From a virus, in IMG/VR virus record IMGVR_UViG_3300009488_000012, positions 1 to 39,240 of that record: DNA of 39,240 nucleotides; one strand, written 5' to 3'. How positions within the stretch are numbered: the first letter of the stretch is position 1; each line of letters starts with the position of its first letter. Below are positions 8,008 to 15,509 of this stretch, piece after piece. The translations under genes were made by a program, and so were the position numbers. Below the pieces are notes generated by a model. The model was given only the letters and a program-made list of their open reading frames with translations. It was not told the DNA's origin and did no database searches.

Positions 8008-8921
8008 TGGCTACAAAAAATGCAATTAATAGCAATATTCCTATAGAAGTTTCTAAGGGCGGCACTGGAAATGCAACGCTGTTGGATAATGGCGTGTTGG
8101 TTGGCAGTGGTACAGCTGCAATCACTCCACTTGCAGTAGGTTCTACGGGAGAATTGCTTGTTGGAGCTAGTGCGGCAGATCCAGCATTTGGTACATCAGC
8201 GACTGGAGACTTTACATTTACAAGTTCCACAGCAAGTCAAACTCGAATTCTAACAGTTTCAAATACGGATAATACTGGAGCTGCTACGTCAGCTGCACGT
8301 CTTGATTTAACTGTTGGAGGTGCAAACGTTGCTGATCCTCAGACGTCGTATATCGTCACGGGCCAGACAACGTGGTCAGCTGGTATAGATAATAGTGATT
8401 CAGATAAGTATAAGCTTTCAGCAAGTGCGGCTCTTGGAACCACGGATGTTTTCGTGGCGACAACAGCAGGCGAAGTTACGATGCCGCTACAACCAGCTTT
8501 TTTGGCTATTAGAAGTACGCAAGTTGCAGATGTAACAGGTAATGGAGCGACATATACAGTTATTTGCAACTCTGTGATATTTGATCAGAATAGCGACTAT
8601 GCCAATGGAACAGGCATTTTCACCGCGCCCGTGACAGGTCGGTACGCACTTCAAGGTAGAGCATATTTGTCTGACTGTGCAACGGCAGCCCTTATACAAG
8701 TTCAGATAGTGACTAGCAATGCGACATATAGAACCTTTCAGAATAGAGCTGGATCTGCTCAAGATATTGCCCATGAAATTTCTGTTTTTGCGGATATGGA
8801 TGCCTCCGATACGGCAACACTTACAGTAAGAGTTACGGGAGAAGCTGGTAATACGCTAGATCTTGAGGGAACAAGCGGGTCAGATGAATTAACTACGTTT
8901 AGTGGCTCTCTTATTTGTTAG
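8007..8921 (+). CDS. Tail fibre with C1q-like C-terminal domain
   Basis: The product is 304 residues with a GTG start overlapping the HNH stop. Residues 1-60 are the adaptor (IEVSKGGTGNATLLDNGVLV). A central region follows that is nearly identical to the next gene. The last 140 residues resemble a C1q/TNF-type jelly roll: QPAFLAIRS, then VIFDQNSDY, then FTAPVTGRYALQ, then a beta-rich end. In such proteins this domain forms a trimeric knob. Here it probably makes the receptor-binding tip. The C1q assignment rests on the FDQ...DY...FTAP.TGRY pattern only. Confidence 0.85.
   Translation: MATKNAINSNIPIEVSKGGTGNATLLDNGVLVGSGTAAITPLAVGSTGELLVGASAADPAFGTSATGDFTFTSSTASQTRILTVSNTDNTGAATSAARLDLTVGGANVADPQTSYIVTGQTTWSAGIDNSDSDKYKLSASAALGTTDVFVATTAGEVTMPLQPAFLAIRSTQVADVTGNGATYTVICNSVIFDQNSDYANGTGIFTAPVTGRYALQGRAYLSDCATAALIQVQIVTSNATYRTFQNRAGSAQDIAHEISVFADMDASDTATLTVRVTGEAGNTLDLEGTSGSDELTTFSGSLIC
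8211..8412 (+). repeat. Duplicated segment shared with 9135-9336
   Basis: About 200 bases of the two adjacent C1q-type fibre genes are nearly identical at an offset of 924 bases. Many differences are silent third-position changes. The flanking adaptor and C-terminal knob regions are much more diverged. This marks a tandem gene duplication with one region held similar by selection or gene conversion. Confidence 0.9.
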
Positions 8922-8930
8922 GAAAACAAT

Positions 8931-9836
8931 ATGGCTACTAAAAATGCAATAAATTCTAATATTCCAATAGTGATTGCGGAGGGTGGAACCGACGCTGTTA
9001 CTTTATTGGACAATGGTGTTTTGGTTGGGAATGGTGCTTCTACTATTACATCCTTGGCAGTTGGTTCTACGGGAGAATTGCTTACTGGAGTTACTGCGTC
9101 TGATCCAGCATTTGATACATCATTGACTGCAGATTTTACATTTACAAGTTCCACAGCAAGCCAGACTCGCATTCTAACGGTTTCCAATACGGATAACACT
9201 GGAGCTGCTACGTCAGCCGCTCGTCTTGATTTAACTGTTGGAGGTGCTAATGTCGCTGATCCACAAGTGTCGTATATCGTTACAGGCCAGACAACGTGGT
9301 CGACCGGAATAGACAATAGCGACTCAGATAAATATAAAATTTCACCGAATGCGGCTCTTGCAACAACACCTACAACAATTTCAGATACTGACGGAATAAC
9401 TTTAAAGCCTTTGCAGCCAGCATTTCTTGCTTATATGACAATTTCTACAGGTGCGGTGACCGGAGACGGAACAATTTTCTCATATATATGCGAAACACAG
9501 GTGTTTGATCAAACTTCAGATTACGATACTGGAACTGGCCAATTCACCGCGCCCATCAGTGGTCGATATTTTTTCGTTGCAAGTATCAGAAGTACTGCTG
9601 GAACCCCTACACAATGCACATGCTATATAAATACAAGCAACAGAAGATACGGCAATGTGATCAAGCGCGGAACCAAGACGGGAGATTTTGAGATACAGTG
9701 TGTGACCATTGCAGATATGGATGCCAGCGATGTTGCCTATCCTCAGTTTATGGCAGATGGAGCAGGGGGTGTGACTGTGCAAGGTCTTGGAAATGCAACA
9801 TTTATTAGCTATTTTGCAGGTTATTTAATTTGTTGA
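8931..9836 (+). CDS. Tail fibre with C1q-like C-terminal domain (paralogue)
   Basis: The product is 301 residues and is a tandem paralogue of the gene at 8007. It shares the adaptor (IVIAEGGTDAVTLLDNGVLV), the near-identical centre and the C1q-like signature (QPAFLAYMT, VFDQTSDYDTGTGQFTAPISGRYFF). The knob surfaces differ strongly, for example in the stretch after GRYFF, where this copy has PTQCTCYINTSNRRYG. That pattern fits two knobs of different binding specificity on a common stalk. Whether both are made in one virion is not visible. Confidence 0.85.
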   Translation: MATKNAINSNIPIVIAEGGTDAVTLLDNGVLVGNGASTITSLAVGSTGELLTGVTASDPAFDTSLTADFTFTSSTASQTRILTVSNTDNTGAATSAARLDLTVGGANVADPQVSYIVTGQTTWSTGIDNSDSDKYKISPNAALATTPTTISDTDGITLKPLQPAFLAYMTISTGAVTGDGTIFSYICETQVFDQTSDYDTGTGQFTAPISGRYFFVASIRSTAGTPTQCTCYINTSNRRYGNVIKRGTKTGDFEIQCVTIADMDASDVAYPQFMADGAGGVTVQGLGNATFISYFAGYLIC

Positions 9837-9846
9837 AGGAGGAACA

Positions 9847-10182
9847 ATGTCATTTACCACTGATGATATTGATAACGCACTCACAGAAGTACAAAAAAAT
9901 GTTATTAAAGAATGTATATCGTCGATAATTTTTGATAGCGATATGATTGCTCGCTTGCAGTGGGCATATGATGATAGTTATACAGATGTACTAATGGATA
10001 AATATAATAATTGTTTTAAGCGAATGAAAAAAAAGTGGGAGCCGGTATTGATAGCGGATGGAGTTGAGCCAATACCAACAGATGAGGCAGAGTTTGCGGC
10101 TCTTGTGCTTGCGCATCAAGATTACAAGGATCGTGCAGATCGTGATGAAGAATCGCGTTTAGCATTGGAGGCATTAGATTAA
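9847..10182 (+). CDS. Small helical acidic protein between fibre genes
   Basis: The product is 111 residues, helical and acidic, with aromatic residues in the middle (LQWAYDDSYTDVLMDKYNNCF). A strong GGAGG site precedes the ATG and the gap to the upstream fibre is short. It has no beta-repeat character, unlike its neighbours. A fibre assembly chaperone is one reasonable guess from position. I do not recognise the family. Confidence 0.65.
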   Translation: MSFTTDDIDNALTEVQKNVIKECISSIIFDSDMIARLQWAYDDSYTDVLMDKYNNCFKRMKKKWEPVLIADGVEPIPTDEAEFAALVLAHQDYKDRADRDEESRLALEALD

Positions 10183-10211
10183 GGAGTTTTATAACTTAAA
10201 TAGGATAAGTA

Positions 10212-11780
10212 ATGGCAGTACGTGATTGGAGGTTAAACGGTACAAATCCATTGGCATATATGGGAGTTAATGCCGGTTCACCGCCAAATATAAAAGAATA
10301 TGATCGAAATCCTACAACAGATGACAGTAAAAACGTTATCATTGGTGATTTTTGGTTTAATACGACCTCTTCGCCACAGGAGCTCTGGATATTGGCAAGT
10401 TTGGAGCTTCGTATAGCAACATGGATTTCATTGGGTTCTGGATTATGTGCAGATTCATTTCCAACCGATTCTGGCACTGCAATCCCTTTAGCAGGCGTTC
10501 TCAATATATTATCTGGTACAGGAACGCTGACGAGTGGATCTGGAAATACAGTTACGGTGTATGCAGATGGAGACGTGGCCACAACTTACAACGCAGACAC
10601 GGGGAATGCAAAAGCGACGGTTAATATTTTAAACGTTCTTGGGGGTACCGGCATAGATACCACAGGAGCTGCTGCCACGCTTACAATAGACGCAGATGCT
10701 TCTGTAGCAACAAGTTATGACACAGACGCAGGGACGGCAGTAGCGGCACTGAACGTTCTGACCGTGGCCGGAGGAACAAATTGCAGCACCTCTGGGGCTG
10801 GCTCAACCGTAACGATTGATGTAACAGCAGGTGGGCTTATAAATGCTGGTGAAAATTTAAATGAAGCTCCTGCTGGCACAATTAATCTTAATGAAACAAT
10901 TCATTGGCCAAACACGAATGCAGCAGGAACAACTGGTGTTATTTATCTTGGTGGTGCGGGAGGAACTGGCGGCATAAGATTTATGCACAATTACGGCGGA
11001 ACTGAAAGCACTTTTGTGGGAGAGCGTGCTGGAAATTTTACAACAACGGGAATAACTAACACCGGATTTGGTGAGGGGGTTCTTGATGATTTAACAACAG
11101 GGTCCAATAATACTGGATGTGGTCAAGGCTCACTTGCAGATTGCAATACTGGATTTGCTAATGCTGGATTTGGAAATGGTGCCAATTTTAGAGTTACTAC
11201 AGGAGACCAGAATACAGCACTTGGAACTGCTGCACTCGATCATGTTACAACTGGAAGTGACAATATAGGAATCGGATGGAAGGGTGGAGAGGAATACACA
11301 CTAGGTGACTCTAACAATATAGCAATTGGCCATAAAGGATTGACTGCAGAGAATAATACAATACGTGTAGGTACTCATGGAGCTGGAGCGGCCCAGCAAA
11401 ACAAGTGTTTTCTTGCGGGAACAAGAGGAATCACTACAGGTGTTGCAGATGCCATACCAGTTCTTATTGATTCGGCACACCAATTAGGAACTGCATCATC
11501 TTCTAGAAGATATAAGCAAAACATCCAAGACATGGACACAGAGAGCGATGATTTGATGAAGCTTCGTCCGGTAACATTCGAATACAAAAAACATCCTGGC
11601 AACAGGCAATATGGACTCATAGCAGAAGAAGTTGAAGAAGTTATGCCTCGGCTTGTTGTTAAAGATGAAGAGGGGATCCCTGAAACGGTTAAATACCATG
11701 TATTGCAGTCAATTTTGCTGCATGCTATACAAAAGCTCGTCGCTCGAGTTGATGATCTTGAGAAAAAGTTATTAGCATAG
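10212..11780 (+). CDS. Tail fibre/spike with S74 self-cleaving chaperone
   Basis: The product is 522 residues. The N-terminus carries GDFWFNTTS..ELWILA...ATWISL, the same fibre motif as in the 2930 gene. The middle has ladder repeats of the NTGFGEGVLDDLTTGSNNTG type found in phage fibres and bacterial adhesins. The last 93 residues (about 430-522) are an intramolecular chaperone of the Peptidase S74/endosialidase type: SSRRYKQNI at the start, LRPVTFEYK, then YGLIAEEVEEVMPRLV and a final coiled coil. In this family the domain trimerises the fibre and then cuts itself off at the Ser of the SxRRxK motif. The mature fibre would lack it. It is the last gene before a terminator. Confidence 0.93.
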   Translation: MAVRDWRLNGTNPLAYMGVNAGSPPNIKEYDRNPTTDDSKNVIIGDFWFNTTSSPQELWILASLELRIATWISLGSGLCADSFPTDSGTAIPLAGVLNILSGTGTLTSGSGNTVTVYADGDVATTYNADTGNAKATVNILNVLGGTGIDTTGAAATLTIDADASVATSYDTDAGTAVAALNVLTVAGGTNCSTSGAGSTVTIDVTAGGLINAGENLNEAPAGTINLNETIHWPNTNAAGTTGVIYLGGAGGTGGIRFMHNYGGTESTFVGERAGNFTTTGITNTGFGEGVLDDLTTGSNNTGCGQGSLADCNTGFANAGFGNGANFRVTTGDQNTALGTAALDHVTTGSDNIGIGWKGGEEYTLGDSNNIAIGHKGLTAENNTIRVGTHGAGAAQQNKCFLAGTRGITTGVADAIPVLIDSAHQLGTASSSRRYKQNIQDMDTESDDLMKLRPVTFEYKKHPGNRQYGLIAEEVEEVMPRLVVKDEEGIPETVKYHVLQSILLHAIQKLVARVDDLEKKLLA

Positions 11781-11812
11781 AAATTCACTGCTTCATTACT
11801 ACTCTTCTAGAT

Positions 11813-11854
11813 AGCCGCGATAGGTTCTAACCAATCTATCGCGGTTCCCTTTTT
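11813..11854 (+). terminator. Intrinsic terminator of the fibre block
   Basis: CCGCGATAG (11815-11823) pairs with CTATCGCGG (11836-11844), extended by A-T and G-T pairs, and is followed by TTCCCTTTTT. It ends the rightward late transcript before the convergent leftward operon. Confidence 0.85.
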
Positions 11855-11883
11855 AACATGACCCCATCAAGGAGAGAGGGGCC

Positions 11884-11961
11884 ATGAAGACGCAGTATCT
11901 AATTGATCTGTTCAAAAAGCTTAATGCATTCTTGCAGAGAGATATCAAATTTTTTATCTAA
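11884..11961 (+). CDS. Possible 25-residue peptide, antisense to the end of the leftward operon
   Basis: ATG at 11884 opens 25 codons (MKTQYLIDLFKKLNAFLQRD...). AAGGAG and GAGGGG lie upstream. It is downstream of the terminator and overlaps the 3' end of the opposite gene, so it may be chance. The peptide is amphipathic. An imperfect inverted repeat (11857-11865 with 11878-11886) overlaps its start codon. Confidence 0.25.
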   Translation: MKTQYLIDLFKKLNAFLQRDIKFFI

Positions 11962-12162
11962 TGTTTCTTCTTCTGCGAGTTTTTGGTTGAGGGCTATCTC
12001 TACTAGATCTTTCAAGAGCATCCATTTCGGATGTTTTTCGTCTTTAGACATTTGTATGTAGTATGACGTTTCTTCTTCGTCGATTATAACTCTACATACG
12101 GAGGTATAGGGGGCGGTTTCCTTGTTGGTTGGTTTTTGATATCGTGTGCAAAGTGTGTACAT
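11899..12162 (-). CDS. Hypothetical protein, last gene of the leftward operon
   Basis: The product is 87 residues, soluble, mixed beta then helix, with a Lys/Glu-rich second half. AGGAGA lies just upstream of the ATG. It is separated from the ERF gene by about 130 bases that hold an inverted repeat and a tiny rightward ORF, so it may have its own promoter. I do not recognise it. Confidence 0.7.
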   Translation of the reverse strand: MYTLCTRYQKPTNKETAPYTSVCRVIIDEEETSYYIQMSKDEKHPKWMLLKDLVEIALNQKLAEEETLDKKFDISLQECIKLFEQIN

Positions 12163-12179
12163 AAGTCTCCTATTTTAAG

Positions 12180-12196
12180 AAGTCACTTTGTGACTT
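12180..12196. promoter_or_regulatory. Inverted repeat, operator candidate
   Basis: AAGTCAC and GTGACTT form a perfect 7-base inverted repeat with a TTT spacer. It lies 17 bases before the leftward 87-residue gene and 14 bases before the rightward 30-residue gene, exactly between divergent starts. This is the second short palindrome in the window placed between divergent genes, with a different sequence from the one at 2829. Confidence 0.45.
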
Positions 12197-12210
12197 TATA
12201 AAGGAATAAA

Positions 12211-12303
12211 ATGGAAGTTTCTCAAAATATTCTCATTGGAGTCATTATAGTACTTTCGATCCTTTCCACCTTAGGACTTCTCAGGAGTATTTATGTTATC
12301 TGA
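12211..12303 (+). CDS. 30-residue single-span membrane peptide
   Basis: ATG at 12211 opens 30 codons: MEVSQNILIGVIIVLSILST, then LGLLRSIYVI. The sequence is almost entirely one hydrophobic helix. AAAGGA sits five bases upstream, an ideal spacing. Its last 13 bases overlap the 3' end of the ERF gene on the other strand. Small phage membrane peptides of this kind act as holins, antiholins or host membrane modulators; which applies here is unknown. Confidence 0.6.
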   Translation: MEVSQNILIGVIIVLSILSTLGLLRSIYVI

Positions 12304-13025
12304 TTTTTATGCAGTTCAATTGCGTTCTTTATAGAGAAATAGTGGGAGTCAAGCAGGTCTTTTATTTCAGTCACATTATACTTTTTAAGCATTCGTTCTT
12401 TAACGTCTGGCAAGCCTATAAGGAGTTTCTCTATAACCCCTGCACGGAATGACGACAGTGTTGTTGTTGCGGTTTTAGTGCTTAAGAAGGTGCTGTCTTT
12501 TGAGTCATTGCCTTCTGAAGATGGAATACCCAAGAGTGTACGTGCGGCGTATCGCAGGTGGCATGTTTGTGATGCAGCAAACTCTTTTTCGCCTTTAATT
12601 GTATCTATATACTCTTTCTCTTCTTTAGTTTCATCTATTTCTTCTTCTATTCTTCGAGGTGACGGGATTCTTATCTGTGATGCTATCCATTGGTCACTGG
12701 AGTGAGTTATTGATGTATGGATGATTGTATAGTCACCGTCGACAGAAGTGCCTTGATGTAGTAGGAGGCCATGTCTTTCTAGCGCTGGCTCTACAGCATC
12801 AAGAATGGTCTCGAACGTTGCATACTTTATTTTTATGCCTGCCTTGACTTCTTCTCTGTCGCCATACTCAAGCTTTGCTTTTCCGAGGGCAACAACAAGT
12901 TTTCCTATCTCTTTGGATCTATTTCTGTACATAGGCGCTGAATCGAGAGCCGCTTCAAGATTGCGCTCTATTCCATAGAGTTTAATTTCAAGCTCAGTTA
13001 TTCTTTCTGTAAGCTTTTCGCTCAT
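12291..13025 (-). CDS. erf: ERF-family single-strand annealing protein
   Basis: The product is 244 residues. A leading helix (residues 1-40) is followed by the family signature: KIKYATFETILDAVEPALERHGLLLHQ at about 65-92, then a beta segment (YTIIHTSITHSSDQWIAS), then an acidic lysine-rich loop and the conserved CHLRYAARTLLGIPSSEGNDSKDS segment. ERF proteins bind single-stranded DNA and anneal complementary strands during phage recombination and genome circularisation. AGGGA precedes the ATG. It is the fifth gene of the leftward operon. It normally works with a 5' exonuclease; none is recognisable, though the first gene (14126) may relate to one. Confidence 0.88.
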   Translation of the reverse strand: MSEKLTERITELEIKLYGIERNLEAALDSAPMYRNRSKEIGKLVVALGKAKLEYGDREEVKAGIKIKYATFETILDAVEPALERHGLLLHQGTSVDGDYTIIHTSITHSSDQWIASQIRIPSPRRIEEEIDETKEEKEYIDTIKGEKEFAASQTCHLRYAARTLLGIPSSEGNDSKDSTFLSTKTATTTLSSFRAGVIEKLLIGLPDVKERMLKKYNVTEIKDLLDSHYFSIKNAIELHKNQIT

Positions 13026-13034
13026 GAGTTTTCC

Positions 13035-13223
13035 CTAACAGCGTATAAAGTTGTTAAAAATTAATAAGTTGATTATTGCAAGTGATATGGTTAGACAGCT
13101 TATTGTTACAAGTGGCGGCCCCAGCTTTGTCCTTGCAGGTAAGACCAGGATTGCGATCCACATAAGGATCTGTGTCATACTCAAAATAACAAGTATCAAA
13201 TCAAGAGATGTTAATACAATCAT
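13035..13223 (-). CDS. Two-span small membrane protein
   Basis: The product is 62 residues. Two hydrophobic helices at about 3-28 and 36-57 are separated by a short PARTKLGPP loop. Its start overlaps the stop of the upstream gene by four bases (ATGA), so translation is coupled. A class II-like holin or other membrane effector fits the topology but its location in a recombination operon, not beside a lysin, argues for caution. Confidence 0.7.
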   Translation of the reverse strand: MIVLTSLDLILVILSMTQILMWIAILVLPARTKLGPPLVTISCLTISLAIINLLIFNNFIRC

Positions 13224-13660
13224 TTGAGTTTCTTTTTATTGTTTTGACGTACAGGATCGGGGTTCATCAATGCAATGTTTTCTTTTTTTAGTTCCTTGTT
13301 TTCTTCTTCCAGGTATTTGTTTCTTTCTTCGAGGCATTCAATTTCAATTTCTAGTTCATCTATGCGATTAATCATGGTTTTCTTCCTTTGTCTTGGCCAG
13401 TCGTTTGCCATTTTAACGAGCCCATAAAGCTTTTTGAAGTCGCTTTCAAGTTCTTCATGTTCAAGCTCTTGCTTTTTATATAAGACGCTGCCGTGACACA
13501 CCTCATCTTTCCAGTCTTCAAATTCTAGATTAGAGGTAGGTTTTTCATTGTGATCATCAATAATGCTTTGTGTTACTTCCATGTGTTTGGAAAGATCAAT
13601 GATTTTTTTTTCAGTTTCTTTAATTTTATTGTTTAAAATTTTGAAAACTTCCTTGTTCAT
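13220..13660 (-). CDS. Coiled-coil protein of the leftward operon
   Basis: The product is 146 residues. The chosen ATG (13660) forms a TAATG overlap with the stop of the gene before it; a longer frame upstream simply runs back through that gene. Most of the sequence is charged helix, and the C-terminal part (RIDELEIEIECLEERNKYLE...) is a strong coiled coil with a leucine every seventh residue. It ends in a basic tail. Function unknown; oligomerisation is likely. Confidence 0.75.
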   Translation of the reverse strand: MNKEVFKILNNKIKETEKKIIDLSKHMEVTQSIIDDHNEKPTSNLEFEDWKDEVCHGSVLYKKQELEHEELESDFKKLYGLVKMANDWPRQRKKTMINRIDELEIEIECLEERNKYLEEENKELKKENIALMNPDPVRQNNKKKLK

Positions 13661-14079
13661 TAGCAGTCCCCGAAAAAGGTGCGTTTTGACTGGATATATT
13701 CTTTGTATTTTTCGATGAATTTTGGGAAGAAGGGAACGTATTGAGCCATATCTGATCTCATTGAAGTTAGTGCTCGATCTGAAGTTATGATTCCCTCGTG
13801 CCGTGTGACTATATAGAATTTGAGTTTTCTTCCTCCTGAACGACCTGGCAGACAAGCTTTTGGTTTTCTGCGCCAATGCATTTCAACATCTTCATGGGTG
13901 CCTGTTTTTAGGTTCAATAGGCCTTTGTCGATGATGTAATGGAAAGGTGTTCTGAGTTTGTTGGAAGCAAGCGTTCTCTCAAATTCCATTATATCTGTTG
14001 CTGTTTTTTCTACGGAGCCAATAATGTTTTCATGCTCTTCGTACAATTCTTCCAATAATTTTTCGTCTACAAATTTCAT
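13660..14079 (-). CDS. Hypothetical protein, second gene of the leftward operon
   Basis: The product is 139 residues. The first 45 residues are an acidic helix. The rest is basic and mixed, with a GRSGGRKLKFYIVTRHEG segment that could contact nucleic acid. AAAAGGA precedes the ATG. A 10-bp stem-loop (14099-14129) lies between it and the first gene. The position before ERF suggests a recombination or replication role, which is inference. Confidence 0.65.
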   Translation of the reverse strand: MKFVDEKLLEELYEEHENIIGSVEKTATDIMEFERTLASNKLRTPFHYIIDKGLLNLKTGTHEDVEMHWRRKPKACLPGRSGGRKLKFYIVTRHEGIITSDRALTSMRSDMAQYVPFFPKFIEKYKEYIQSKRTFFGDC

Positions 14080-14125
14080 TTTGTTCCTTTTCGTTTTATT
14101 GAGTTGTCTACAAACTGTCGACGAC

Positions 14126-14437
14126 TCAAACTTTAGTTAGCTTCCACATTGGCACAGATATCTTACGATATGGTTCTAGGTCCACCCCCACTAACTCCTT
14201 CACCTTTGCGTATTCCACACTTCCCTTGCGCAAGAAGCAGGTGAACGCAAAATCGCCCCCCTTGGCGTTTTTATCTTTAGATAATGCTTTTAGGCTGGCC
14301 TGTAACTCTCCTTCCTTTTTAAGAAGCTCTTTGCGCACCTGCTTAATATTGTAGAGCTCCTGTGCGGTTGTTATCCAATTAGATCTACGCGTGGTGTGAT
14401 CATCGAGTAAAGATATGGTTACGGTCTTTTCGTTCAT
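14126..14437 (-). CDS. Small protein resembling the tail segment of YqaJ-type recombination nucleases
   Basis: The product is 103 residues from the ATG at 14437, which has AAGGAG five bases upstream. The longer frame beginning at 14512 would start inside the promoter and lacks such a site. Residues 1-60 are a helix with Lys/Glu. The end, FLRKGSVEYAKVKELVGVDL followed by EPYRKISVPMWKLT, resembles a C-terminal motif (GSVDY..VPEL.GVDLE.YRK...W.L) that I remember beyond the catalytic part of YqaJ-like exonucleases. No catalytic residues of an exonuclease are present. It is the first gene of the leftward operon that includes ERF. Confidence 0.7.
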   Translation of the reverse strand: MNEKTVTISLLDDHTTRRSNWITTAQELYNIKQVRKELLKKEGELQASLKALSKDKNAKGGDFAFTCFLRKGSVEYAKVKELVGVDLEPYRKISVPMWKLTKV

Positions 14438-14481
14438 AAGAACTCCTTGATAAAATAGATGAGATAATACTGCTAATGAAC

Positions 14482-14509
14482 ATCCTACAGGTGAATCAAC
14501 AAATGTCAA
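14482..14509 (-). promoter_or_regulatory. Leftward early promoter
   Basis: On the minus strand TTGACA (14509-14504) is followed by a 16-base spacer and TAGGAT (14487-14482). The -35 box is perfect and the -10 matches four of six. Transcription would start near 14475, about 38 bases before the first leftward gene. A direct repeat, TCAACAAA at 14496 and 14506, spaced ten bases, overlaps the -35 box and could be a regulator site. Confidence 0.65.
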
Positions 14510-14523
14510 CAAAAGTGAAAGAA

Positions 14524-14552
14524 TTGCAATAACGTTTAATTATGGGTATGTT
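14524..14552 (+). promoter_or_regulatory. Rightward early promoter candidate
   Basis: TTGCAA, a 17-base spacer and TATGTT match the sigma70 pattern at four of six positions each. It lies about 42 bases upstream of the HTH gene and back to back with the leftward promoter. Confidence 0.4.
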
Positions 14553-14593
14553 TATATTGAATAGATTTTGGTTTAAAAAGAGGGAAGGTTTAG

Positions 14594-14848
14594 ATGGGAA
14601 AAATGGTTAAGGAGGTTTGGGAATGGGAGAATGTCAGGTATAAGTTGTTGGATCATATGATCTATGCGGAGGTGGATACGAAAAAGATGGCATCTTTTAT
14701 TGGGATTTCCATTAATACGTTAAGGGATTTTTTATCTATGAAGAGGGTGCCTATGGTTAAAACGTTGTCAAAGATTATCAATTATCTTAATGATAAGACT
14801 CGGCATCCGTTAACAACAAAAGTAAAAAAGGATGATGTTGTTGCATAA
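14594..14848 (+). CDS. Small HTH protein, Cro-like regulator candidate
   Basis: The product is 84 residues. The segment VDTKKMASFIGISINTLRDF followed by LSMKRVPMVKTLSKIINYLN has the spacing of a phage-repressor type helix-turn-helix: helix, Gly-containing turn, recognition helix and a packing helix. The N-terminus is rich in Trp and Glu and the tail is Lys/Asp. It is the first rightward gene after the divergent promoters, the usual place of a Cro-type switch protein. GAGGGAAGG lies upstream. No integrase or second repressor is seen, so it may control early timing rather than lysogeny. Confidence 0.7.
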   Translation: MGKMVKEVWEWENVRYKLLDHMIYAEVDTKKMASFIGISINTLRDFLSMKRVPMVKTLSKIINYLNDKTRHPLTTKVKKDDVVA

Positions 14849-14863
14849 CATAAGGAGTGATTG

Positions 14864-15157
14864 ATGTATAAAAAGGTGTTGTTGGTGGGGTTACTGCTGG
14901 GGAGCGTTGGTAGTTCGAGGTGTGCCTCGTCGGATATGCGTTATATCAACAGGGCGCTAATTACTTGTAAGTATCAGCTTATGTGGGGGGCTGAGGATTG
15001 CGGCTACAGGCTGGGTTCTATGGCACGTAGTATGGGCAATGTAGTCTTCAGCATTTGCATGTGGATGAAGGGATTTTTGACGCGCTTGATCGAGGACCTT
15101 TGTTCTATGCCGGCTGTGGCATTGAGAGAGTGTGGTTACTTGTTGTCGGGATATTGA
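14864..15157 (+). CDS. Secreted or membrane-anchored small protein
   Basis: The product is about 97 residues from ATG 14864, which has AAGGAG six bases upstream (a TTG three bases earlier is less likely). The N-terminus MYKKVLLVGLLLGSVGSSRC is a signal peptide. The Cys does not follow a proper lipobox, so a plain secreted protein is more likely than a lipoprotein. The remaining sequence has four more Cys and an amphipathic stretch (GNVVFSICMWMKGFLTRLIE). An early exported phage protein could act in the periplasm, for example in superinfection exclusion. Function not shown. Confidence 0.7.
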   Translation: MYKKVLLVGLLLGSVGSSRCASSDMRYINRALITCKYQLMWGAEDCGYRLGSMARSMGNVVFSICMWMKGFLTRLIEDLCSMPAVALRECGYLLSGY

Positions 15158-15176
15158 GAAAGGAGGATAAAGAGAA

Positions 15177-15506
15177 ATGATCTTAATAATTTTAATGAAT
15201 CTTTTTTCTTTTTGTGTGGGAATTTCTGGGCTGATTTTCATCTGTGCCGGCACTACTCTTTTGCTGCTTTATGGGGATAAATGCTTAGATGAGTCTTGTG
15301 GCTTTACTAACAATTTATATAAAAAACATAGGCGTAAGCTGACAATTATAACGTTTGTTTCTGGTGTGGCGATGCTTTTGTTTCATGGTGCCAATCAGTT
15401 TGTATATTTTAAGTTTGATCGAGAAGCAGCTATTTACAATTGGATTGGAGAGGATTATATGAAGGCAAAGGCATTGGCCACGTTTGTTAAAGAACGTGAA
15501 GGATAA
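15177..15506 (+). CDS. Small membrane protein, paralogue of the one at 22106
   Basis: The product is 109 residues with two or three membrane helices: about 2-35 and 53-75. The soluble tail FKFDREAAIYNWIGEDYMKA then KALATFVKE matches the tail of the 22106 product (FYFDEKAAPYHVLGDRYIKS then KGVATLVEK). GGAGG lies upstream. It is in the first early block while the paralogue lies 7 kb away in the small-gene chain. Function unknown. Confidence 0.75.
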   Translation: MILIILMNLFSFCVGISGLIFICAGTTLLLLYGDKCLDESCGFTNNLYKKHRRKLTIITFVSGVAMLLFHGANQFVYFKFDREAAIYNWIGEDYMKAKALATFVKEREG

Positions 15507-15509
15507 AAA

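Noticed and set aside
14594-14848. Lysogeny module
   Set aside because: One small HTH protein is present, but there is no integrase, excisionase, attachment site or second repressor.
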